Translations under genes and position numbers: made by a program
Notes under the pieces: generated by a model
Databases searched by the model: none
Seen by the model: the letters and a program-made list of their open reading frames with translations, nothing else
Told to the model about the DNA's origin: nothing
Source of the DNA: Prorocentrum cordatum
Taxonomy: Eukaryota; Sar; Dinophyceae; Prorocentrales; Prorocentraceae
Assembly: GCA_963575745.1 (NCBI GenBank)
Contig: CAUYUJ010017837.1
Location: 1,343,690 to 1,407,689 of the forward strand
Reading direction: 5' to 3'
Length of the DNA: 64,000 nucleotides
Shown: positions 42,273 to 52,779 of the stretch, piece after piece
Numbering within the stretch: position 1 is the first letter of the stretch
How the letters are laid out: the number at the start of each line of letters is the position of its first letter

Positions 42273-43151
42273 TCACCCTTCTGCGTCTTTGTCATTGGTT
42301 GAGGAGTCATAGCTGTGAATTCTCGTGTTCCTCATTGCGCGTTTGACATCGCGGGAGCTCGACATCGGCTGTGCCGAACAGCATCCACCTCTGTCTGGGC
42401 TTTCTTCTTCGAAATCATCATCCGAATCGGGAATTGGCTTCGGAGTTGCCTCGCCCGTTACGCGGTCAGCTGTTACGCTTGCTAACACAACTGCGCCTGA
42501 GGCGAGCTGGACACATCTATCGGGGAGAGGGTCGAGATGATACGATGGACCAGGTGAGGTGTGGAATTGAACACATTCTTCGCTCTTCTCAATCGAATGA
42601 GAACTGTCCCCGTCCGATTGGAAGTCGCTCACATCCTCGCTCTGTCCAAGCAGCACGACCTGCGCCGCATGTTCTGCACCGCGGTTCTCGGCGCCCGACA
42701 TTCCTATGGGAACGTGATCCAACACCTTCTCCATCTCAAGATCTAGGTCGGTCTATGGCTGAAAGCCCGGATGTACCGACACCAGCTCAAATGGTCCCTC
42801 GGCGGGAGACTTGGCTGTGCCATACCTTCCGCCCGAGGCTTGCGTTTTGGACCTTGTCGCCGAATCAACCGAAGAGTCCCCTTCTGTCAAGACAGACATA
42901 GTCACTGATGCTTGCTCCCTGGGAACGTTGAGAGAATTTGGTCGCCTCATAAAGGCGCCGACGCTTTCATTGCGCTCGGAAAGGTAATGGTCTTCTGTTC
43001 GTCCGAGCGTTCCTTCTTGTGATCCCATGGTCTGCGAAGCTAACGGCTGTGCCGTCGTTTCGGCTGATAACCAACATTTTGCCTGGGTATTAATAATCCC
43101 TGCAATCTGTTCCGATGATATATCATGGTCAATGGGCCCCGCCAATAACAT
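42273..43151 (-). pseudogene. acidic N-terminal gag region of element E
   Basis: Two consecutive minus-strand frames, 43151-42753 and 42734-42273, both Ser/Asp/Glu-rich with no domain. PKPIPDSDDDFEEESPDRGG is a clear acidic patch. Their position upstream of the coiled coil makes them the likely gag N-terminus. The start may be the Met at 43151. Confidence 0.4.
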
Positions 43152-43199
43152 GGGGAAGAAGGGATAATGCCGTCAAACGTACTCTAACAAATAGCATTG

Positions 43200-43502
43200 G
43201 AAAGATGAGGCCGGCCCGCCGGCCGACGCACGCGCGCGCCGCAGGCTCGCTCCTTTTTCGTTTCCCTAGAGCCAAGGTGGTATAGCTGCGGTAGCAGAGG
43301 AAGTCAGTTCATCGGGCAATGAGCGCAAGGCAAAGGAGCAGACAGGGCGAAAGGATGGTGGTGCGGAAGGGGCGCATTGACTTGGAAGCCTCTGGGGGGG
43401 TCCAGTGCCCTTTCTGAACCCTCTTGGAGCCCTCAAGGCCCCCTCTGGCCCCCCATGCGAACCAAAATTCGCAGTTATGGGCCCTCCCCCGGCCTACTCC
43501 GG
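43200..43502. other. unannotated stretch
   Basis: No gene or repeat family recognised, apart from a short CCCTCTTGGAGCCCTCAAGG segment related to the G+C-rich arrays. Confidence 0.4.
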
Positions 43503-43560
43503 AATGTGTATATATATATATATATGTATGTGTATAGGTACACATACATACATACATACA

Positions 43561-43591
<31 letters not shown>

Positions 43592-43592
43592 G
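43503..43592. repeat. TA and CATA compound microsatellite
   Basis: (TA)n followed by (CATA)n. The Tyr/Ile and His/Thr/Tyr/Ile frames here are not genes. Confidence 0.95.
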
Positions 43593-43679
43593 TATACGCA
43601 CAGATAAGTGTCAAGGGCCTCATGATGGTTGAACGCAAGCAATCGCACGAAGATCACACCTAACCCAACCATTTCCATC

Positions 43680-45445
43680 CGTTCACCTCTGTCTGGCTCA
43701 GCCAAACACGTCCAGCTCAACACAGCCCCGCCCAGCGCACGCTCTCTCGGCACAACCCAACCTCAGGTCCAGCTCAGCTCCAGATCAGTCCAGCTCGATC
43801 GAGCACTGCGCGGCTCAGCCCAGCTTTGTCCATTTCAGCCCACCTTACTCAAACTGAATACAGATTGTTATTGCTGAACACGGCCCTGCCTGACTCAGTA
43901 GAGCACCATGAACCAGAGTCAAGCTCGGCCAAGCGCGGTCCATCTCAACGCAGCGTATTAGGCTACAGATCTCCCTCAACGCCTCCTACTGCTTCTATGC
44001 CCCTCCTTCTCCCCCTTACCCTACCTCTTCCTTTCATTCCCCTCTCATCCTCATCCTCCTTCGCCTGCTCCTCCTCCCTCAAACTGTCCCCCCCCCGCCC
44101 CGCCTCTCTACATCCTCCCTTTTCCCTTCATCCTCCCCCTCCCCTTCCTCCCCACTCCATGCCCTTCCGAAAACGTCGACGACCGACCACGATGCCTGCC
44201 ACGACAACCGCCGGTCGGCCTACCACGACAACCGTCGGCTCGCCAGACGACCGAGGACCGACGTTGAAAACGGCGACGCGACGACGCCGACGGACGAGGA
44301 CGATGGACGACTGGCGACAGGCGCCACCATCGTCCTCGACCTCGACCTCGTCCTCGTCCTCGTTGTCGTTGCCATCTTCGTCGGCGGCGGTTGAGCCGTG
44401 GCGCTGTCCGCATGGTTTGTGGCAGCAGCCGGGGCGCGTAGTGGGGGACGACGCGCTCCTCGCTGGCCCGTGCGCCGCCACGGCCACCGTCACCGCCAGC
44501 CGTCGCTGCTGTCGTCATCGCCGCCGTCGCCGCCGCCGCCGTCGCAGCCGCCGCCGCGGCCGCCGCCGCCGTTGGTCGTCGGCCGTCACCGTTGGTCGTC
44601 GTCCGTCGGTCGTCGGTGTCGTCGGTGTCGTCGACGTCGTCGCTGCAGCCGTCGTTGCCGCTAGTCGTCGTCGCCGCCGTCGCCGTCACCACTGCCGTCG
44701 CCCTTCCTCCTTTCCTTACCTTCGGACGTCGTCGGCCGCTGGCTGTCCGTCGGCCGTCGGCCGTGGGTCGCTGGTCGTCGTCTCGAGGGGTAGGCGAGGA
44801 GGGAGGGGCCCGAGGGAGAAGGGGGAAAGGCGGGAGGGGAGAGGCGAGAGGACGGAAAAGGGAAGGCATTGCGAGCGTAGGACGAAGACACATCTGGATG
44901 AGGGCAAACCGAGGATCGCCGAGACCTGGCGGGCCTGAGAGACGCATCGGGCGCCAAGGCCGCCTCAGAGCGCTGCCAGACCGCCAAAATTGAGTTCCAG
45001 GAGCGGCCTGGAGCGACGCGTCTTCGTCCTCGGCCTGCCCGAGGGAGGGCCACGGGCGCCTAGGACAGCCACCGGGGCCTCGACGAGGGGGGAGGGAGAG
45101 GGGGAGGAGAGTTTGTTCTTCTCTCTCTCTCTCTCTGTCCCTCCCCTCGCTCTGGACTCCCTCACGATTAGTTGGGAACCGCGCTATTGCTTGACACTTC
45201 CTCGCGATCCATGCAAGACTGATGCTTCGACGACCCGTCCGCTCAACTCGGCAGTCTAGGCCCGCCAGCCCGACCCGCCTGTTCGAATCCGCCCGCCCGA
45301 CCAAACCGCTTTGTTCTGCCGCGGGCATTCCTGCTCCTCACACTGGTACTGCTAACCTATCTCGTGTTCCATCCATATCCCTCCCCCGTGTCCCTTCCCT
45401 CCTACCCCTTGTCCCTTCCCTCCTCCCTCCCTGCCCCTGTTTTCA
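43680..45445. other. compositionally biased, gene-free stretch
   Basis: 43680-43960: loose CAGCTCAGCCCAG repeats. 43980-44160: pyrimidine-rich CCTCCTCC. 44170-44780: CGACGACGT and CGCCGTCG repetition, densest at 44490-44710. 44780-45130: purine-rich GGGAGAGG. 45130-45440: CT-rich. The long antiparallel frames here are composition artefacts. Confidence 0.55.
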
Positions 45446-45447
45446 GG

Positions 45448-45499
45448 GACGCGCCAACCACACATGGCAGGGAGTGCACATATACATATATATATATAT

Positions 45500-45549
<50 letters not shown>

Positions 45550-45720
45550 ATATACACATACATATGTGCACATGCATACATACATACATACATACATACA
45601 TACATACATACATACATACACTCAGAAAAGGGGGTACGATCGAAGACAAAGAGGGCGGGCATCGAGGGTTTGGGATATACATGTTGAATGGCACGCGAGC
45701 AGATCAGAGCGAACACTCTT
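45448..45720 (+). repeat. dispersed repeat R5 split by a TA/CATA microsatellite, copy 1
   Basis: The flanking blocks GCGCCAACCACACATGGCA (45448) and AAGACAAAGAGGGCGGGCAT (45641) match 48125-48240, where only about 45 bases lie between them. Here 45477-45620 is (TA)n(CATA)n. Confidence 0.65.
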
Positions 45721-46344
45721 ACGTAGCATATTTGCTGTTCTTGTTGCTGCATTCTTACTTCTGGAAAACACGGTTGTTGATTCCCCCATCCAGTGCACCG
45801 AATTGCGTTTGTTCCAATTGAAGTGCCCCTCCTGGGGCTCGCACCCGGTTCTTGTAGAAATGGAAACCTTACGCTTCAACATGACCCCCTGGCCCCAAAT
45901 TGACGGTCGGACCTAGGGCAGAAGAACATCCTTAAAGAACATGTGACCCTCCGCTGGCCAACACACCCCAAACCGTAAGATCACTCGAGGGTACCCTCCC
46001 CCAGGATGCACCATAACGTCCAACAAGAACGAATAATAATTAGGGCATCCTCCCCACACCGACCTCAATCTCATACTTCGGTTCGGCCGTCCTACAACAA
46101 TGGTTACCGCCTGATACGCCCTCGCAATGCATTGACTAACCGCGCTCTGGCTGAACTTCCTTGCGCTTTATCGAGGAATTGCGCTCTCGTTGGGCAGCTC
46201 CTTACACAAATATCCCACCAGCCTTCCGGGCGTCGGTGGTTTAGAGAGTTGTTTGTTCCACCCCTCCTTCTTCCCCTTCGGGGAGGGGTTTATCACTGCT
46301 CCCTATTGATAAACACCCCCTCCCCCAGGCGACCGGGGGCCACC

Positions 46345-46487
46345 CAGGGTCCATGCCGACACCCCCCCACCACCCCTTGTAAAAAACAATACAAAACACA
46401 CTCTGCCTCCAAATTCGGAACATGCGCAGCCAACCCGATGCGCCCCCCCCCCCAACATCCCTGTCAAAGAACAATACAGAGTACACT

Positions 46488-46523
<36 letters not shown>

Positions 46524-46590
46524 GGGCGGGGGCGGGGGCGGCGGCGGCGGCGGCGGCGGTGGCGGCAGCGGCGGCGGTTTGGCAGCGGGG

Positions 46591-46634
<44 letters not shown>

Positions 46635-46762
46635 GGCGGCGGCTGAGGCGGCGGCGGCGGCGGCGGCGGTGGCTGCGGCGGCGTAGCGGTGGCGGGCAGG
46701 CGGTGGCGGCGGCGGCGGCGGGCGGCAGCGGCTGCGGCGGCGGCGGCGGTTTGGCAGCGGGG

Positions 46763-46809
<47 letters not shown>

Positions 46810-47045
46810 CAGCGGCTGCGGCGGCGGTTTGGCAGCGGGGGGCGGCGGCGGTTTGGCAGCGGGGGGCGGCAGCGGCGGCGGCGGCGGCGGTGTCGGCGGC
46901 GGATTGGCCCCCAGTAGCTGCCCATCCAACGACGACTGCTGAATATGCTGAGGCTCGGGCCAGACTCGGGTGCTACGTATGTGTTGGGAGGGCGGGTGGG
47001 AGTGAGCGAGACGGCTTGCGGGCGGGGAGGGGGTAACTTGACCCC
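46345..47045 (+). repeat. composite dispersed repeat R4, copy 2, with GGC array inside
   Basis: The outer modules at 46362-46485 and 46905-47045 match copy 1 (29252-29372, 29890-30032). The interior 46486-46904 is a (GGC)n array with GGTTTGGCAGCGGGG inserts. The poly-Gly/Ala frames are artefacts. Confidence 0.7.
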
Positions 47046-47099
47046 TCCCTCTATCCCCTCCCCTGGACCTGGACAAAGGGTCTCGCGAGTCGTCGGAAC

Positions 47100-47760
47100 G
47101 TCCAAAACGGCCTCGGCGAGGACGTCACAATCATTGATTTTACCAGGGTGTTGGCCCCATGTGGGCCTCTGGGGGGGGGGGTGCGCTAATTGAACACCCC
47201 CCCCTCCTGTGATCGATCTCCTCCAAGATGGACCCAAGAAGAGCCCAGGAGGCCCAGAGGTCCCAAGATGGCCCCAAGATGGCCCCAAGATGGCCCCAAG
47301 AGGCCCCCAAGAAGCCCCCAGGAGGCCCCCAAGAGACCCCGAAGAGGCCCCACGAGACCCACCAGAAACACCCAAGATGCTCCAAGAGGCCTCGGCGAGA
47401 ATGCCAAAACGGCCTCGGCGAGGAAACCCACACCACTGGGTTTACTAAGGATTGGGCCCCTGTTTTGGTTTTCTGGGGGGGGCGCTAATGAATGCTCCCC
47501 TCTTGTTTGATCGATTTCCTCCAAGATGGCCCCAAGAGGCCCCCAAGAGGCCCCCAGGAGGCCCCCAAGAGACCCCCAACAGGCCCCATGAGACCCACCA
47601 GAGGCACCCAAGATGCTCCAAGAGGCCTCGGCGAGAATGCCAAACCATTGGTTTCACTAAGGTGTTAGCCACATGTTGGCCTCTTGGGGGGGGGAGGACT
47701 GGTGAAGAAGGCTCCAAGAGCGCCTGGGAGAGCCCAAGATGACCTCCAAAATGGCTCAAT
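47100..47760 (+). repeat. CCAAGATGG array with three higher-order units
   Basis: The marker CGGCCTCGGCGAG followed by a CATTG(A/G)(T/G)TT-(T/C)AC-(C/T)A core recurs at about 47104, 47407 and 47625. Between the markers are CCAAGATGGCCCC units and a TGATCGAT-TCCTCCAAGATGG block. Confidence 0.65.
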
Positions 47761-49616
47761 ATATCCCAAGATGTCGCATAATGGCTTCCTCTGTGTGCTG
47801 CCCACTTCCCTGATCCAGGCAATTCCTCAGGGCATCGTTTCTGGATGGGCTGGTGGGGATTCGCGAACCGTCAACAATTCGCGAATCGCTCTATCGGCGC
47901 TCTGGAACCGCGCTTTCGCCCAGAACGTCCTCACAAGATATTCATGAGACGCGCTGTCGCCTGAGACTTCCTTGCCGCCCCCTCTTGCTAGGTCCTCTTT
48001 CTAGCCCCTCTCGTCCTCCATGTTCTCCTGTGTTCCCTTTTGCCCCCTTCCCGCCCCCCTTCCCCACTCACGTCCTCATCGCTCTCTCCCTTTTGCAATC
48101 CTGCTGCCCTTCCTGTGTTAGGTGCTGCGCCAATTACACGTGGCACAAAAAGAACATACCAACCCCGAGAAAAGACACGATCAAAGACAAAGGGGGCGAG
48201 CATCGAGGGTAGGCACGCGAGCACATGAGAGCGATCGATATCAAAATGATTGATGCTGCTGTTGCTGTTCGTGCCGCCCGCACCTTGAACCACTAACGTC
48301 CAGAACAACCAACGCCGACACCCACCCGCGACCACCCCGCGCCGAGACCAACCCACGACCAGCCGCTGTTGTCTGCAACTGCGGCGGGTTAGATATTAAA
48401 TGTTGGGCATCGCCTGATCGATCCCTATATGTGTGGCATGGCCTCGACCCCTCTTGCCGACTTGCTTCCCCCCGGTGGATGGTGTGTACCCTTCGGGTTC
48501 CGCAGGGCCTATCCGCACATGGGCGGGGGCGACATGGCGGGGCCAAGATATCCAAGCCCAATTGAGATGGGGATCGGCTGGACCATGCTCAAGTACGCCG
48601 TCGCATTCACCCCAACTTCGGAAGTCCGCGCGGGTTCCTTGGATCGGTGCTGGCCCCCTCCCTGGCGCGCGAAGCGCGCCAGGGGCGGCGCCCAAGGCGC
48701 CGCTGGGGGGCCCACCGCCGACCTCCAAGAAATGCGAATGGAGTTCTGCAAGTGTATGGTTATGGTGGTGCGGCTCATATGTCTGAATATTCGTATTTTT
48801 GTATCATTATCATATCCATCCCTCATACCACTAATTCGCGCCTCACCATTGGACTCACCATGATCAATATTCACGCTGTCCTTTTTTTCTGCGTATTTTT
48901 TACCACTATGATTACCATTATGATTCCTCATCCTATCCGCAACCGTGCCTTCGGGTAAGGGTTGGAGTGTCCTCAAGTCCATTACTCCCTTAAGCCTCAG
49001 CTGTCAATATCAACGTCTCTGTTGGTGGGGGGTTCGGTCGGGCCGACAAGGGCCCTAAAAACGTGCGTCAAAAAGTGGCCCAAGAGGCACCCAAAATGAC
49101 CTCAAAAGGGCCCCGAATCGCTGAATGATCGGTCCACGACGCCCAACATGTCCCCCCGCCGACCGGAAAAAACAAAGAAACACAACGACCTTTCAAGCAC
49201 AATCACTGCAACCCGCAAATTAAATTAGAGGTGGGATGTTTGGCGAACCGCGTCCGCTTTCATCCCCGAAACGAATGTTTTCTTTGGGCCCGGAACGACG
49301 AGCTAAGGTATCGACCCGGCGCCTGTGAGATAACCGCCGTCGGATCCAATTAATTGCGCACGGATTCAATTGCGTTTCTGGTTTATGGCTGGGTGGATAC
49401 AATTTCCGCCCGCGCGGATACGAGTTCGGATGTTGTGGATCCGATGTCCGTCGGAGTCCGTCCTGGTCTTCATGCGGATTCGACCTTAGGTCGAACATGT
49501 GTACTATTCATGTCAAGCGGGAATCCGGACCGGAAAAAATCATATCTGGGGGGTGGGGGCTATCCATGTCCAACGCCCGGGAGACGACGTCCGGGTGCCT
49601 CAACGGGCGGTGGATA
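47760..49616. other. mostly unannotated stretch with one R5 repeat copy
   Basis: 48125-48240 is the second copy of R5. 47940-48110 is C/T-rich. 49240-49510 has loose GGATCCGA/CGGATTC repetition. No gene, RNA gene or retroelement protein recognised. Confidence 0.4.
48125..48240 (+). repeat. dispersed repeat R5, copy 2 without the microsatellite
   Basis: It holds GCGCCAATTACACGTGGCA, then ACGATCAAAGACAAAGGGGG, GCATCGAGGGT and GGCACGCGAGCACAT. Partner at 45448-45720. Confidence 0.65.
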
Positions 49617-49652
49617 TACATATATATATATATATATACATATATATGTACA

Positions 49653-49688
<36 letters not shown>
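49617..49688. repeat. TA microsatellite
   Basis: (TA)n with two CATATATATGTACATC interruptions. Confidence 0.95.
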
Positions 49689-49690
<2 letters not shown>

Positions 49691-50130
49691 CCCCTGGGGG
49701 CACGAATCTATCCGTATCCAGAATCCGCCGAAATTCCCGAAATTATCATCCAGCGGGTGGTCATGTATAAACTTCCGCCTCGGAGTCATATTCGCAGACC
49801 CCGCAAACGCAACCCGCCCGTATGATGACTGCGCGAGGGAAAAAAGGTACGGTTATCAACTTCCTAGGGTGGGTCTCGCGCTGTCCCGCGCGATCCAAAT
49901 CAACTCTTCGCGCGCGCGGGCCCCATTCAACGTGAATGCATATATCTCCTCCCGCTTGCTGCAAACAGCTCGTCCAAACGTTCGGCGGCGCCGATGCTGT
50001 CTCGCGAACCCCTCAACGCCGCTTGCAATTCTAGAGGATCATATTTCGTCTTGCGTAAATGATAGTTCGTTTAGGGTTTAGGCCGCGGTGGAAACGTGGT
50101 TCGCTTTACCTGCCCAGTCATGCGAAAACC
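49689..50130. other. unannotated stretch
   Basis: Balanced composition, no gene recognised. It contains TTTAGGGTTTAGG at 50068-50080, less than two full telomere-type units. Confidence 0.4.
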
Positions 50131-50465
50131 GTTCAATCTGCCCGACCGACCGATCGACCGATCGACTGAGCAACGAACGACGAAGAACAACGACGGCGAC
50201 GACGACCGACAGGCCGACCGAACGAATGACCGATCCAACCAACGGCCGAACGACCGACGACGACGACCACGAACGACGAGCACGACCGACCGACCGACCG
50301 ACCGACCGACTGAGCGACCGACGACGACGACGACCGACAGGCCGGCCGACCGAATGATAGACGACGACGTCGACGTCGACCGACGGCGACGACCGACACA
50401 AAAACCACGACGATGGCAGAGACTGCCGACCGACCGACCGGCCGACCGACCGACCAACGACAAGC
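50131..50465. repeat. CGAC tetranucleotide microsatellite
   Basis: Degenerate (CGAC)n with GAACGACGA variants. Confidence 0.9.
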
Positions 50466-51349
50466 AACATTCTAAACGGGAACGCTTCGCGGACGCGGCC
50501 CCCCCATCCCAGGAGACGGGGTTTCGGTCATTAGCGCATACTTAAAAGGGGGCGTTCGCTGGCCAATGTGCCACCCCGGGCTCCGAATTTCAAACAAAAC
50601 GATGGTTTTGTGACCGCCCGCTGGGGCCGAACGAGCCCGAATGAAACCGAATGACCCCGAGTGAGCAACCAGGAAACCCGAATGCGTCAGAAAGTGCCCC
50701 CGACCGACCCTCCCCAATGCGTCGGACGGACCCCAGCTCAACCCCTTGGACGTCGTCGTCGTTGTTATCGGCCGTCGCCAAACATCGTTCGCAGGTCGTC
50801 GTCGTGAGTCGGTCCGACGGTCGTCGTCGTCGTCCTCATCGTCGTCCGTCGTCTTCGGTCATCGCTGTCGTCGCCGTCGACGTCGGCGCGCGTGCATTGG
50901 CTCTACACTGTAGGAGAAAGCCCTCCTAAGTCTGACTTAGACCAGGGACTTGGGAAGCGCGATGCGTATCAACATCGGCGCGTGTTGCCACCTGGGCCCG
51001 CCACGCCCCGCGGGTCCTCTCATCCACGCTCTGGGGCACAACCACCTTGCGACTGCCAGTCTCGACCCCGACCTCGCCCGCCAGGATCCGAAGATTCCTG
51101 CCTGCATCGCGTTTGCGCTGCTTTGCTGGCACCGGCGCCATGGCGCGTTCTGAAATCGCGCCACTGGAGCCAAGGCAACTACTACGGATGCAACGAAGTT
51201 GAGAACATGGCAGTGGACCCAGAAATCTGCCCGACATGGATGTGTTCGTTAAGATTGCACTACCAACATTACGCCACTTACTGCAGACGGCCCCGAAAAG
51301 CAAATATCGCCCAATTCCCTCAGGAACGCGTGCGTGTCTAGCATCTGGG
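50466..51349. other. unannotated stretch with a CGTCGT tract
   Basis: 50745-50890 is CGTCGT-rich. 50930-51349 has balanced composition but no recognisable protein or RNA feature. Confidence 0.4.
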
Positions 51350-51625
51350 ACATTTCTTCCTTCACGGCGTTGAAGACGGCCGAAGAGGCCCCAAGTCCGC
51401 CCAAGGACTGCCAGAGAGGCACCCAAAAAAGGGCCCCAAGACGGACTACGAGGGCCCCAAGACGGTCCAAGAGGAGCCAAGACTGCCAAAGAGAGCCCCC
51501 AAGACGGCCCCAAGAGCGGGAGCCCGAACCGACAATTCGAGTCCACCGTCCCAAGATGCCCCCAGGAGGCCCAAAGAGGCCCCCAAGACGCCCCAAGGGG
51601 CCCAAACAAGAAAAATAACCAAAGT
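51350..51625 (+). repeat. CCAAGA-type array, plus orientation
   Basis: Units such as CCCCAAGACGGCC, continuous with the inverted and direct arrays that follow. Confidence 0.65.
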
Positions 51626-51665
51626 CAAAACCCACATCATCCGGCACGCCAGGCACCCCTGCGAT

Positions 51666-51820
51666 GAATCGACAGGGGGCGACGGATCGAAGACGCCTAC
51701 GGCGAATCACCGCCGCCCCCTGCCTTTTTGGAAACGCCGATGTGGCCGAAAGTTGGACTAGAGCTTGGCCAAGCTATCGGACCATGAGTTCCCCGAGTCG
51801 GTTTGGAAAGCTTTCGGGGA
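51666..51820 (-). repeat. dispersed repeat R2, inverted copy
   Basis: Contains GGCGAATCACCGCCGCCCCC, TTTTTGGAAACGCC, CTTGGCCAAGCTATCGG and CCCCGAGTCGGTTTGGAAAG, the reverse complement of the order at 16518-16655 and 55206-55355. Confidence 0.65.
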
Positions 51821-51888
51821 ACACATGGGAGAGAATGATTATGAACAGGAAGAGGAAGAGGAAGAAATAGAGTAGGAGGATGAGGGTT

Positions 51889-52545
51889 GTTAGGAGTCTC
51901 TTGGGGCACCCTTGGGGTCTGTTGGGGGCTTCTTGGGGGCCTCTTCGAGGCCTCTTGGAGGCATCTTGGGGGCCTCCTTGGGCCTCTTGGGGGCCTTTGG
52001 GGGCTTCCTGGGGGTCTCTTTGGCCGTCTTAGGGCGTTCCTGGTCCGTCTGACGCCGTCTGGAGCCGTCTTGGGGGCCTCTCTGGGCCGTCTTGGGGCCC
52101 TCTTGGGGCGCTTCAGGGCCGTCTTGGAGGCCATGTTGGGCGTCTTGGAGGCCTCTTGGGCCGTCTTGGGGCGCTCTTGGGGCCGTCTTGGGGGGCCCTT
52201 GGGCCGTCATAGGGCCTTCTTGGAGGCCTCTTGGGCGATCTTGGGGGCCTCTTGGGCCGTCGGAAGGCCGAAAAGAAGAAAACGCAAAAAACCTTCAAAA
52301 ACCTAAGGAAAACCAATGATTTTGGCCTCTTCGGGCTCTCCTGGAGAACGTCTTGGAGGCCTCTTGGGCCATCTTGGAGGCATCTTGGGGCCATCTTGGC
52401 CGTCTTGGAGGGCATCTTGGGCCGTCTTGGAGGCATCTTGGAGCCATCTTACCCGTCTTGGAGGCCATCTTGGCCGTCTGGGAGGCATCTTGGAGGCCAT
52501 CTTGGGCCATCTTGGCCGTCTTGGAGGCCATCTTGGGCCAAGTTG
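51889..52545 (-). repeat. inverted GGCCNTCTTGG array
   Basis: Reverse complement of the CCAAGATGGCC unit over about 650 bases, with one inverted AT-richer core at 52258-52350 (CGGAAGGCCGAAAAGAAG ... CCTAAGGAAAACCAATGA). Confidence 0.75.
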
Positions 52546-52549
52546 GGGC

Positions 52550-52770
52550 AACAAAGGCATTGACAGACGGATTTTGGGAAAATTACGGGTGGCCGGCGGG
52601 ACGGGCCGAAGCCCACTGGGGAGTTCTTTTAGAAAAAGAACCAAAACCAAAACCTGAAACATCCAGCACGCCGTGCACCCTTGTGGCAAGACCACAGGGG
52701 GCGGCGGATACTGGCCTTCGGCCCATCTCGCCACCGTGCCTGGGTTGTGGGTCATAGGCCTGTAGGATGT
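52550..52770 (-). repeat. dispersed repeat R1, inverted copy
   Basis: GGGTGGCCGGCGGGACGGGC, then GGGGAGTTCTTTTAG, AACCAAAACCAAAACC and CACCCTTGTGG: the reverse complement of the order at 8445-8690 and 53290-53440. Confidence 0.65.
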
Positions 52771-52779
52771 TCGTTGGGA

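Larger units (their letters stand above)
34691..43160 (-). mobile_element. decayed Ty1/copia-like retrotransposon E (gag, protease, integrase)
   Basis: On the minus strand: acidic gag N-terminus (43151-42273), Cys-pair and coiled-coil segment (41850-41253), gag core (39965-39174), CCCH-like motif (about 38600), protease (37951-37517), integrase (37447-36026) and an acidic tail (36210-34690). Many frameshifts and stops. RT-RNase H is absent; the downstream side ends where element B starts, so E is truncated there. Confidence 0.75.

Noticed and set aside
44490-44710. CGCCGTCGTC tract as a CpG-island promoter
   Set aside because: It is a low-complexity repeat with no gene beside it.
43826-45328. 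Two long frames on opposite strands, rich in Arg, Thr and Ser
   Set aside because: They come from CGACGT and CCTCC composition bias; no recognisable domain in either.
45477-45622. Tyr/Ile and His/Thr/Tyr/Ile peptide frames (also at 43503, 49617 and 57180)
   Set aside because: Translations of TA and CATA microsatellites.
50068-50080. TTTAGGGTTTAGG as an interstitial telomere
   Set aside because: Less than two units, expected by chance.
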